Positions 18,910 to 26,571 of a stretch of 64,000 nucleotides of DNA are shown piece by piece. Position 1 is the first letter of the stretch. Each line of letters starts with the position of its first letter. A program made the position numbers and the translations under genes. The notes under the pieces were generated by a model. The model ran no database searches. It was not told the origin of the DNA and was given only the letters and a program-made list of their open reading frames with translations. Origin of the DNA: Spirosoma endophyticum (GTDB taxonomy: Bacteria > Bacteroidota > Bacteroidia > Cytophagales > Spirosomataceae); NCBI RefSeq assembly GCF_900112365.1, contig NZ_FOLQ01000012.1, positions 80,914 through 144,913 of the forward strand, written 5' to 3'.

Positions 18910-19755
18910 ATGCCATCCATTTCGGTTCACTTTATTGATATCAAAAGTAAAATTCGTGAGAAGCTTAGAACAGCGCGGGAATCTGTCCAAATAGCGGTAG
19001 CTTGGTTTACAGATGAAGAATTGATGGATGAACTCATTGAGCTTAAAAGGCTAAGGTCGCAGCTGAAAATTCAAATCGTGATCAGCTACGCCAGAGAGAA
19101 TTTCCTAAATGTGGCTAACCTAAAGAGATTGCGTGATGCCCATATTGAATTGCGGGTCATGAGTGAAACTGAGCATTTTCTACATCATAAGTTCTGCATT
19201 ATTGACTCAAAAATAATCATCAACGGCTCTTATAACTGGACCTATTATGCTGCTACCCGGAATGATGAAAACATTATGATCATCACGGCAGAAGCAGAGC
19301 CAGAAATCCTGTTTACACAATTTAATACCAAATTCAATCGGTACTTGGACCCTGTAAGAAGCAGCCCTTTTAATCCGAATATGATAATTGAAAATGAGAT
19401 TGTATATCTAAATCAATATGATGTACAACAAATACAGTTGAGGCAACACTTTCAACAGGCCGTGCAGCAGTCTTTAGAAGAAATTGATGTCATTAACCCT
19501 GATAAGCCTCGAGCTGAGCGGGTCAATACCGACCTGATCAATGATTTAATTCAGCGTCATGGCGATGGTGTACAGATGGTTAAAAGGCTAATCGCAAACG
19601 CAAATGGCGGACAAGCCCCTCGGCAAGGATTTATCAAACTAGCTCTTTGGGGTAGATTAGACTTGAGCTTCGAACATTTGGCCCTACAAGATAATTTTCA
19701 AGAGCTCTTTACCCAAGTGGAATTGAATACATGTAGTTTACTTCTGAATATATAA
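18910..19755 (+). CDS. drmC: Single-HKD phospholipase D-like nuclease, DrmC-like
   Basis: 281 residues. It contains one HKD motif, H92-x-K94-x4-D99 (HHKFCIID), followed by IIINGSYNWT, the classic Nuc-type phospholipase D fold; such proteins act as dimers. An N-terminal segment with SVQIAVAWFTDEELMDEL is typical of the family. The C-terminal ~120 residues have no recognised domain. The HKD nuclease is a core DISARM component (DrmC) and its place after the methylase supports the same role here. It is separated by 131 bases from the toxin-like gene, so it may have its own promoter. Confidence 0.75.
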   Translation: MPSISVHFIDIKSKIREKLRTARESVQIAVAWFTDEELMDELIELKRLRSQLKIQIVISYARENFLNVANLKRLRDAHIELRVMSETEHFLHHKFCIIDSKIIINGSYNWTYYAATRNDENIMIITAEAEPEILFTQFNTKFNRYLDPVRSSPFNPNMIIENEIVYLNQYDVQQIQLRQHFQQAVQQSLEEIDVINPDKPRAERVNTDLINDLIQRHGDGVQMVKRLIANANGGQAPRQGFIKLALWGRLDLSFEHLALQDNFQELFTQVELNTCSLLLNI

Positions 19756-19894
19756 TAGGCTTCAAAAGGTAAAACTGATCTGTAATTTTTGAACTAACAA
19801 TTCGATAAGAATACATTGCTAAAAGGGATTAGATAGCCTTTTGAAAAGATGTTTTAATTTTTTTAAGTTTTATGAATCTACTAGCAAAATAATT

Positions 19895-21247
19895 ATGAAA
19901 TTAGAAAGGGTAGGGAAAGGAACATCATCTTATATAGATCGCAATGATATTTTAAGTCAAATTGTGAATTTGTTTGACTTAAGTCTTATCAGAAAAATTT
20001 TCTTTAATGACTCGCCTAACAGAACAAGAGAAGTACAATGTTCTGAAAATTATCAATTCTGGAAAAATGCAATCCAATCCAATTACTATCCAGAACAAGT
20101 AATATGTCTTAACAATTTTAAAATCTTAGAGTGGCTTCCGTTTTCGCCAGGATTATTTTTTACAGATGAAGCAATAAATTCAAGAAACCTGGCCCTAAAT
20201 GAAGCGCGAGTTGGAAGTATTAGTCTTAAAATGTTAGGTGCATATGGAGATAAAATACCAAGAAATTATATTGAATTACCTCCCTCAGGCAAAGGCCAAA
20301 TGATTAAAGGTGGTATTGGATCTATAAGATTAACCTCAAAGATTTTCAAAAATGAAGAAAAATATTTTCTGTGTGCTAGCTCAAATGGAGTTAGCCACGA
20401 GGGCATTCCCATGGTAATATCGGCAAATGAATACTCAAAAGTAATCGATAAGATAAAAACCGAAAGCCGTTTTGATATTAGATTTTCCATTTGTGGAAAA
20501 TTAAAAATGTTACCAGTTGAATTTTCATCGTTTAAATTTTCAAGAGGAATACCTAAGTATTATTTAGATGTTGATTCTATATATCCTGAACATAATCAGT
20601 CAAGTCCTCTAAATATGTCTACAAATCAAATTGTTAGTGTAGCCATTATGTATGGAGTTGACAATGACATGAGATATGATTCTAAATGGTCGTTCTGTCA
20701 ATTTACTCCGGACTCACAAGATAAACAGTTGAATGTAGCCGTTAATTGGCTTAAAGATTACGCTTTTAGGTATTCAGAAAATAAGGAGCCTATTATCATA
20801 GGAGATTTCGACGAACAAAAAGAACATTTTGATAACGTCGAATTTCCTATTTCTAAAATAATTAATGGGGATTACAATCCTGAAATTGTCCAAAGTTATT
20901 TTAAAAGAAATCACATTAACTTGACTTTAAACATGGGAGACGTATTTAAGAATATCTCTAACACTACGATTGTAAATCGTTCATTATTACATAGCTCTTT
21001 TGTCAAAGCAGAAAGCAGTGTAGGATTTGACAAAGCTAATGTGTTAAATGAAATCGCTAGTATTGTTGAAGAAACAAAAAGTAAAGATGCAGGTGAGCTA
21101 TTCGATAGTTTTAATGAAGAATTAGCAAAACCACAACCTAAAAATACTGTATTGAAGTCTATATGGAAGGGTATGACAGAAGCAGCACCACTTTTACTTA
21201 CCACTGCAGAAATCGTTGAAAAAGTTAAGCCACTATTAGGCCTGTAA
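19895..21247 (+). CDS. Unknown AT-rich protein in defence island
   Basis: About 450 residues from the ATG at 19895; a longer frame opens with TTG at 19841 but its extra 18 residues look spurious. I do not recognise the family. The C-terminal ~110 residues (GDVFKNISNTTIVNRSLL, then a helical, acidic stretch ending EIVEKVKPLLGL) resemble tails seen in various Bacteroidota effector-like proteins, where a short beta motif is followed by helices. The middle part has no catalytic motif I can name. Composition is strongly AT-rich compared with the HKD gene before it and the photolyase after it, so it was probably acquired separately. It may be a further defence gene or an unrelated passenger. Confidence 0.6.
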   Translation: MKLERVGKGTSSYIDRNDILSQIVNLFDLSLIRKIFFNDSPNRTREVQCSENYQFWKNAIQSNYYPEQVICLNNFKILEWLPFSPGLFFTDEAINSRNLALNEARVGSISLKMLGAYGDKIPRNYIELPPSGKGQMIKGGIGSIRLTSKIFKNEEKYFLCASSNGVSHEGIPMVISANEYSKVIDKIKTESRFDIRFSICGKLKMLPVEFSSFKFSRGIPKYYLDVDSIYPEHNQSSPLNMSTNQIVSVAIMYGVDNDMRYDSKWSFCQFTPDSQDKQLNVAVNWLKDYAFRYSENKEPIIIGDFDEQKEHFDNVEFPISKIINGDYNPEIVQSYFKRNHINLTLNMGDVFKNISNTTIVNRSLLHSSFVKAESSVGFDKANVLNEIASIVEETKSKDAGELFDSFNEELAKPQPKNTVLKSIWKGMTEAAPLLLTTAEIVEKVKPLLGL

Positions 21248-21855
21248 AGTTCAACAAAATCTCCTACTAATATTGCTTAATTAGCTATTTTCAGAAAGCT
21301 AGTCAAACAATATCAGTGGATTTGCTACGCACTATCAATACTTTATCTGCATTTCCAGTAGGGGAGTTTACGGTGATATTTGATACCCAATAATCTTTGC
21401 CGTTTATGTGCACCTTTTCGGAAAAGTCCAGGGTGACTAAGTGAAACTGTTGTATGTAGTATGATAGGATGAAGCGATATCAAATTGATATTCTACTAAC
21501 CTTTTCGCGTTCAATAAAACCGAGACCAGGTCCCTTACCCTGAACCATTAAACTGAACGGATTTATTGAACGTAAAAAGGGCCGTTTCTAGCCCCTTCCC
21601 TCCTACTCAACCACCGTCCAGAAAAACGTCCGATTCATGTCAGAACCTCGTTCGCATTTTTTAATCGCTGTCAACTACTATCCGTCGTATACAAAGAGGC
21701 TACCTAGCCCTTATTAATGACTCAGTACAGTATACCTTCGATCCAGACTCAACGCTAAAACACACCCCTTACTCATACCGTTATCAGGGTCTGGTAATAC
21801 CCTTTATACGCCGAGCCAAAATCGACTTGTCGCCAAACGGGTAGCCATACCCCCT
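21248..21855. other. Gene-poor junction with remnant and inverted repeat
   Basis: 608 bases without an intact gene. It holds a minus-strand coding remnant (21303-21470) and an 11-bp inverted repeat, CGTTCAATAAA at 21508-21518 and TTTATTGAACG at 21562-21572, around 43 bases. Nothing else could be supported. Composition changes from AT-rich to GC-rich here, marking the right border of the defence island. Confidence 0.5.
21303..21470 (-). pseudogene. C-terminal fragment of an unknown gene
   Basis: A minus-strand frame of about 55 codons between two stops, without a start codon. It reads YYIQQFHLVTLDFSEK, then VHINGKDYWVSNITVN and VLIVRSKSTDIV before TGA. The alternating beta-strand pattern looks like real protein, so this is probably the 3' end of a gene whose 5' part was lost. 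I cannot name the family. Confidence 0.4.
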
Positions 21856-23535
21856 ATGCCCGACCAACCAACTATTAATATCCTCTGGTTCAAACGCGAC
21901 CTGCGCCTGCGCGATCACGCCCCCCTCCAGGCAGCCATTGCCCGGGGACAGCGTGTTCCCAAGCGACCTTTACTCCTACTCTACTGTTTCGAGCCTTCAG
22001 TCATGGCCGATCCCAACTACGAGCTACGCCACTGGCGATTCGTGCACGAATGCCTGGCCGATCTCCAGCAGCAGCTGGCGACGATGCCACCGGCGGCGGT
22101 CTCCGAGACGAGTCCACTGGTGCACGAATGGCTGCCGTTTGACTTCGAAGACCCCGCCGATGAGCCTACGCCCGAAACGGGTCCTCCCGCCGTTTGGATA
22201 TTTCACCGGGAGGTGACGGATGTATTGACCGCCTTGCAGACCCAGTTTACCATTGGCTCCCTCTTCTCCCACGAAGAGACGGGGCTGGCCGTCACGTATG
22301 ATCGGGATAAAGCCGTGGCCCGGTTTTGCCGCCAGCAAGGAATTCCGTGGCACGAGTACCAAAATAACGGGGTGATACGACGCCTGAAAAACCGGGATAC
22401 CTGGGCCACCGACTGGCAGCAGACCATGCAGGCTCCCCAGCAGCAGCCGGACCTGACCCGCTGGCTCCCGGCCCCGGTGCCATTGACCTGGTATGAGGCT
22501 GAGCGTGGCCCGGAGCTGCCGATCGAGTGGCAAACTCCGCATCCTTCGTATCAGCCCGGTGGGGAATATAATGGGCATCGGTACTTAACCAGCTTTCTAA
22601 CCGAGCGAATCGCCCGCTACGCGGCTTCCATCTCCAAACCCCTGGAAAGCCGACGCGGATGCAGTCGCCTCTCGCCTTACCTGGCCTGGGGGTGTCTGAG
22701 CATCCGGCAGGTCTACCAGGCCCAGCGAGAGGCGGCCAGAAAACCCGCGCTAGTGGGCCTGGGGCGGCAACTGGCTGCGTTCGCTTCTAGACTGCGCTGG
22801 CATTGCCATTTCATTCAAAAGTTCGAGGATGAAGACCGCATGGAGTTCGAGAATGTGAACCGGGCCTTCGAGACCCTGCCCAAAAACACCAACCCCGACC
22901 ACTATGCTGCCTGGCGGGATGGGCGCACGGGCTATCCGCTCATCGACGCGTGCATGCGGTGTCTGGCGGCCACGGGCTACATCAACTTCCGCATGCGGGC
23001 CATGCTGACCTCCTTTCTCACCCACCATTTGTTTCAGCATTGGCAGGAAGGGGGTTGGCACTTGGCCCGGCTCTACACCGATTTCGAACCGGGCATCCAC
23101 TACGCGCAAATCCAGATGCAGTCGGGCATGACGGGCACCAATACCATCCGGATTTATAACCCCGTCAAGCAGTCGCAGGACCATGACCCGCAGGGGGTGT
23201 TCATCCGGCAATGGGTGCCTGAATTGGTCAACTGTCCCTTAGCCTATATTCATCATCCCTGGACGATGCCCCCGCTGGAACAGGCCATGGATCACTTTCA
23301 GGTTGGCGTTGACTACCCCGCTCCCATCATCGATGCGGCGGTCATGGCTCGCCAGGCTCGTCTCCTGCTCCACCAGCCCCGCCAGAGTGAAGTGGGCCAG
23401 GCCGAGCAGGCCCGTATTTTAGAAAAACATAGCTTACCGGTATCGGATCGGCCTAAAAAGACGGCTCGCAAGCCGGGCAAGAAGGGGAAAAAGACAACCA
23501 CAGGGCCTGAAGGGGTCGGGCCCCTACTCCCTTAA
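21856..23535 (+). CDS. Photolyase/cryptochrome-family flavoprotein
   Basis: 559 residues. The N-terminus ([16 protein letters not shown]) is the photolyase alpha/beta antenna domain. The C-terminal FAD-binding domain includes [45 protein letters not shown] and [19 protein letters not shown]. It would repair UV-induced pyrimidine dimers with light or act as a blue-light receptor; these cannot be separated by eye. The last ~60 residues are basic, Lys-rich and probably disordered, beyond the usual family length. Base composition is clearly GC-richer than the flanking genes. It stands alone on the plus strand and is best seen as DNA-repair cargo or chromosomal neighbour sequence. Confidence 0.85.
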   Translation: MPDQPTINILWFKRDLRLRDHAPLQAAIARGQRVPKRPLLLLYCFEPSVMADPNYELRHWRFVHECLADLQQQLATMPPAAVSETSPLVHEWLPFDFEDPADEPTPETGPPAVWIFHREVTDVLTALQTQFTIGSLFSHEETGLAVTYDRDKAVARFCRQQGIPWHEYQNNGVIRRLKNRDTWATDWQQTMQAPQQQPDLTRWLPAPVPLTWYEAERGPELPIEWQTPHPSYQPGGEYNGHRYLTSFLTERIARYAASISKPLESRRGCSRLSPYLAWGCLSIRQVYQAQREAARKPALVGLGRQLAAFASRLRWHCHFIQKFEDEDRMEFENVNRAFETLPKNTNPDHYAAWRDGRTGYPLIDACMRCLAATGYINFRMRAMLTSFLTHHLFQHWQEGGWHLARLYTDFEPGIHYAQIQMQSGMTGTNTIRIYNPVKQSQDHDPQGVFIRQWVPELVNCPLAYIHHPWTMPPLEQAMDHFQVGVDYPAPIIDAAVMARQARLLLHQPRQSEVGQAEQARILEKHSLPVSDRPKKTARKPGKKGKKTTTGPEGVGPLLP

Positions 23536-23611
23536 CGAGCGGTTACTATAGGGATTGAGTGGCCCCTGGCAGGGTTCTTAAACACGCCTCAACCCACGCC
23601 GTTATATACCT

Positions 23612-23833
23612 ATGAGTCCCCCTATGTATACGGCCATCCCGGCCACAACGGATCGAGCCTATTGGCAGATGAAGACCGATGATGCAACCCGTTCGCTTCA
23701 GGTCTTTGTGCCCATATATCCTGACCTTCATCAGCAACTGAAAGCGGAGGCCTGGAAAGCCAGTCAAACCCGGCTGGCTAAAAAAGTCAAGTCTTTGCCC
23801 CCTTTGGATGTGGAGCAAAGTGGCCATTTCTAG
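23612..23833 (+). CDS. Hypothetical small protein
   Basis: 73 residues from ATG, 76 bases after the photolyase gene on the same strand. The sequence is polar with a basic middle (KAEAWKASQTRLAKKVK). An opposite-strand frame over the same bases is also open (23546-23827), so coding status is uncertain. The plus frame looks more natural in composition. No family is recognised. Confidence 0.3.
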   Translation: MSPPMYTAIPATTDRAYWQMKTDDATRSLQVFVPIYPDLHQQLKAEAWKASQTRLAKKVKSLPPLDVEQSGHF

Positions 23834-23919
23834 TGAAATCTAGAGTGACACCAACGTATAGAGTTGTTTTACCAGCTCTCCTAACCGAGATAGCGTTCCT
23901 TTAAAACGTCCGAATAAAA

Positions 23920-24125
23920 TCAGGACAAGACATCAGCATCAATCTTGAGCTTCGTGCGCAAGATCTTGGCCATAGTCAGATTAACCCAGCGCTTCCCCAT
24001 AATACTTCGGACAGACGGGTTTTGGGCACTTCCAGCAGATGGGCTATCTTACGCTGTTTCAGCTTCTTTTCGTATATCTTTAACTCGATCATTTCTGGGA
24101 TTGATTGTGGCACCTTAATGGGCAT
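23920..24125 (-). pseudogene. Frameshifted HigA-like XRE antitoxin
   Basis: On the minus strand, from ATG at 24125, the frame reads MPIKVPQSIPEMIELKIYEK, then KLKQRKIAHLLEVPKTRLSE, a HigA-type helix-turn-helix. Just after RLSEVL the continuation GKRWVNLTMAKILRTKLKI followed by DADVLS is in another frame and ends at 23920. The expected family order is restored only across this one frameshift. About half of a usual ~130-residue HigA is represented. No HigB toxin is next to it, so this is a decayed toxin-antitoxin remnant. Confidence 0.6.
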
Positions 24126-24444
24126 TAAAGGAATACAGGGGCGGCATGTTCGTCAACTCAACGCCCATAAAAATGAAAATAACCTCCTGGTTGGAAGCCT
24201 GGCCCGCTCTTTGCGAAAGGCGGGGCGCTCCTGGACCCAGTTTGTTCAGGAGTTGACTAGCAATGGGTTTCGCACCCGGCCAGGTAAACCGTTTCGAGTC
24301 ATGTAGGTACAACGAGTCGTTGAATTCATCGATGGGAACATCGATGAATTATTTGAACAGATATGGCCGATGATAGGGATGGAATGGTATGCAGAGCAGA
24401 AAATATGGAAGGTCGTTGCGTTATTCACTATTAGCCAGTACTAG
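24118..24444 (+). pseudogene. Nonsense-interrupted recombinase-like ORF
   Basis: From ATG 24118 the frame contains SLARSLRKAGRSWTQFVQEL and NGFRTRPGKPFRVM. This resembles the DNA-binding region found after the catalytic domain of serine recombinases (lRk.G.sw..I...LN..GfrTR.GkpF). A TAG at 24304-24306 interrupts it. The same frame then continues with VQRVVEFIDGNIDELF and stops at 24442-24444. A single CAG-to-TAG change would explain the break, since family members often have Gln-Val at this place. No catalytic serine domain lies upstream, so this is a fragment. Confidence 0.4.
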
Positions 24445-24504
24445 AAGGATTGAGTGTTGGTAAGGATAGTTAAACTCACCTACAAAGTAGATCAACCTGG
24501 ACTA

Positions 24505-24579
24505 GTCCCCAACTTTTGCCGACCAAACCCCTGCTTGTATCGATGATCCCCCGGTTATAAACGACAAAACTTTGGGGAC
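24505..24579. promoter_or_regulatory. GTCCCC-type element pair
   Basis: GTCCCC at 24505-24510 is followed exactly 21 bases later by a degenerate AACCCC (24526-24531). The inverse form TTTGGGGAC lies at 24571-24579. The 21-base register equals that of the GTCCCC pairs upstream of the methylase/helicase gene and in the two 70-bp leaders. It is downstream of the minus-strand secreted-protein gene and may be a relic of a regulated promoter. Confidence 0.3.
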
Positions 24580-24602
24580 AGCCGCATGTATTTTTTCAGC
24601 GC

Positions 24603-25055
24603 TTATCGCCCACCGGCTCGAATGGCCGTCACATACAGGTAGTAGTTATGGTCCCCACCATGTTGGGGCTTAATCCCACTGGCGTGAAAGTAGCGGCCAC
24701 TAAAGGTAACCGTTTTAACTAGCCAGTCTTTCGCGTTGGCTAGGTTACAAACAACACCCGTTCTTTCCGTATCAAAGGTATTAGGTTCCCCGTAGACAAT
24801 CACGTAGGCCTGTAGATCGCCTCGATAGTGAACCTGTCCTACCCATTCGTGTCGCTCCATAGCAAAATGGCTGGAGTCCTGGCAGCCCTTTTGAACAAAT
24901 AGGCGAAACTCCTTTGCGCTCAGGTTGGATAGGGTTGTTACGGAGGAAATGTCGGTTACACCCGGGATGTAGGGCTGTTGGGCATACACCGAATTCAGTC
25001 CTGAACTGCTACTGAAGACGATACCAAACCAGCAAAGCTTAAAAAATAGATTCAT
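24603..25055 (-). CDS. Secreted protein of unknown function
   Basis: 150 residues with an N-terminal signal peptide (MNLFFKLCWFGIVFSSSSGL, cleavage probably after VYAQ). The mature part has two cysteines (Cys in QKGCQDSS and VVCNLAN) that could form a disulfide, and a C-terminal YYLYVTAI strand. Tryptophan and aromatic spacing suggests a compact beta fold. No family is recognised. It is a single gene on the minus strand between decayed fragments and the conjugative element, with no partner. Export to the periplasm or cell surface is likely. Confidence 0.6.
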   Translation of the reverse strand: MNLFFKLCWFGIVFSSSSGLNSVYAQQPYIPGVTDISSVTTLSNLSAKEFRLFVQKGCQDSSHFAMERHEWVGQVHYRGDLQAYVIVYGEPNTFDTERTGVVCNLANAKDWLVKTVTFSGRYFHASGIKPQHGGDHNYYLYVTAIRAGGR

Positions 25056-25317
25056 TGTTGAGTTTGTTTAGTGAAATCTTCTGTTTAGCTGCTTTTTTTA
25101 CATGCGCTATTTGTACTAAAGAGTGGATGCACTACGGTGAAACATTTCATATTGTAGCCCTCCTTTACGATTAATCTGGTACATCTGGGGTACTCTGCAT
25201 AACGAGTACATAACTTTCGTACAGAATAGCTTAGTAGCAATCCATTAATATCTTACGAAGAGAATTTCATTATAACGCGGGGCCCGCAGCGGCGGTCGGT
25301 TTAAAGGAAACGACACT

Positions 25318-25938
25318 ATGAAAGACGCACTTGTTTTTTACCAAAAGCAGTATCAACCTATTTGGAAAGAGGTTCCCTGGCAACCCTTTCCTTTGGAACG
25401 AAATACCCTGTTTTGTCCCGATGATACTACCATCCGGAATGTACTTATTTCGTTAAACAAGATAGATCTATCAACGCCTAGACCTGAAACGTTTGAACAG
25501 GCCACAACGGACCTTCACTGGGCTATCGTTAGCTACGAGGAAGACTTTGTCTTGTATTGGTTATCGCACTACATCGAAGCAGGTGACCAGGGCTTCGTCT
25601 TATATCGATTTCAGAACTTTGTAGCCAGTCAGACTAACTTCCTGGATTTTGGACGCCGTTTCAAATTGCCGGATGATTCCACCGCCAAGATTTATATGGA
25701 TGTCTTCAGCAGACTGAATGAATGGTCGAAACTCCTAACATTACCCTACAAATATGAAGTTGTCTTGGAAGACAATTATATGGGTTTTCAACGAAATTAC
25801 GATAAACCGGTACTGATCCCTGACCTAGACGATAAACAAACTGATAGTATAACCTTGAATGTGAATAACTCAATAGAAACTAAAACCTCCTTTTGGAACA
25901 GGCTATTGGCTCGTCTAAGGCAGCGAAGTCAATCCTAA
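25318..25938 (+). CDS. Hypothetical cytosolic protein
   Basis: 206 residues from ATG 25318. It has no signal peptide or membrane segment, is rich in aromatic residues (FYQKQYQPIWKEVPWQPF at residues 7-24) and ends in a basic tail. I recognise no family or catalytic motif. It is 243 bases upstream of the methylase/helicase operon on the same strand, with the GTCCCC operator pair between them. Membership of the conjugative element is therefore possible but not shown. Confidence 0.55.
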   Translation: MKDALVFYQKQYQPIWKEVPWQPFPLERNTLFCPDDTTIRNVLISLNKIDLSTPRPETFEQATTDLHWAIVSYEEDFVLYWLSHYIEAGDQGFVLYRFQNFVASQTNFLDFGRRFKLPDDSTAKIYMDVFSRLNEWSKLLTLPYKYEVVLEDNYMGFQRNYDKPVLIPDLDDKQTDSITLNVNNSIETKTSFWNRLLARLRQRSQS

Positions 25939-26038
25939 TGGAATAACTCTCCTTTCAGTATAGAATCGTATCGCTTAGTAATTAATAAAATTTATTTGCA
26001 GAAAGGTTTATGCCTTTATCCCTTAAATAAAACGCTTC

Positions 26039-26068
26039 GTCCCCAAATCGTATAGGTTGGTCCCCAAA
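26039..26068. promoter_or_regulatory. Twin GTCCCCAAA operator, 21-bp spacing
   Basis: Two direct copies of GTCCCCAAA at 26039-26047 and 26060-26068, exactly 21 bases (two helical turns) apart, 114 bases before the next start codon. The same hexamer with the same 21-base pitch occurs in the 70-bp leaders before the tra operon and the coupling-protein gene. It probably binds a dimeric regulator of the conjugative element, perhaps the XRE protein at 56.7 kb. Confidence 0.45.
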
Positions 26069-26181
26069 CAGAAAATAAATTCAAAACCACTGTAATTGTC
26101 TGGTAATTAAGGACAACCGACTACTCATTTAAAATCGCCATATTTGATTATAGGGTAATTTATTCCCTACCTCAATCAAGT

Positions 26182-26571
26182 ATGGAAACCAATCATTTTT
26201 CGCTTCGCCTAAGCAGCCTTACAGCTGATTTGCCTATCAACGCCGATCAGCAGCGGTCGGCCGTCACCGCTGCCCAAGATACCTTCGAGGAGTTGCGTCG
26301 ACAGGGAGTACCCCTTCATCAAGCCATCGAAAATGCCGAGTCGGTGTTACTCGAAACGATCACGCCGACCTTGGATGCCGCCAGTCGCCTAAACGATATT
26401 CTGGCCAACGATTTTGAGCAGCAGCCCGAGCTGGCCAGCTCGCCCCATTTTCCTATTCTGCTCCAGAAATTTATGCCCATGCTGGTAGAGTCAGAGAGCC
26501 GGTTGGCAAATGCCTTCATCGTTGGATTAGTCAGTGAGTACCGCGATAAACATTTGACCAATGGGGTATAA
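26182..26571 (+). CDS. Small protein encoded ahead of DarB-like methylase/helicase
   Basis: 129 residues, acidic and helical, with no membrane segment and no recognised domain. Its stop overlaps the start of the methylase/helicase gene by 11 bases, so the two are translationally coupled. Such small helical partners often precede the large methylase/helicase in Bacteroidota mobile elements. The function is unknown; a chaperone or accessory role is only a guess from the overlap. Confidence 0.6.
   Translation: METNHFSLRLSSLTADLPINADQQRSAVTAAQDTFEELRRQGVPLHQAIENAESVLLETITPTLDAASRLNDILANDFEQQPELASSPHFPILLQKFMPMLVESESRLANAFIVGLVSEYRDKHLTNGV

Noticed and set aside
22024-22578. Long minus-strand frame opposite the photolyase
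   Set aside because: GC-rich genes leave long open antisense frames; its Arg/Gly/Pro-rich product has no family features.
23508-23522. GGGG/CCCC hairpin at the end of the photolyase gene as terminator
   Set aside because: It is inside the coding sequence and has no following T run.
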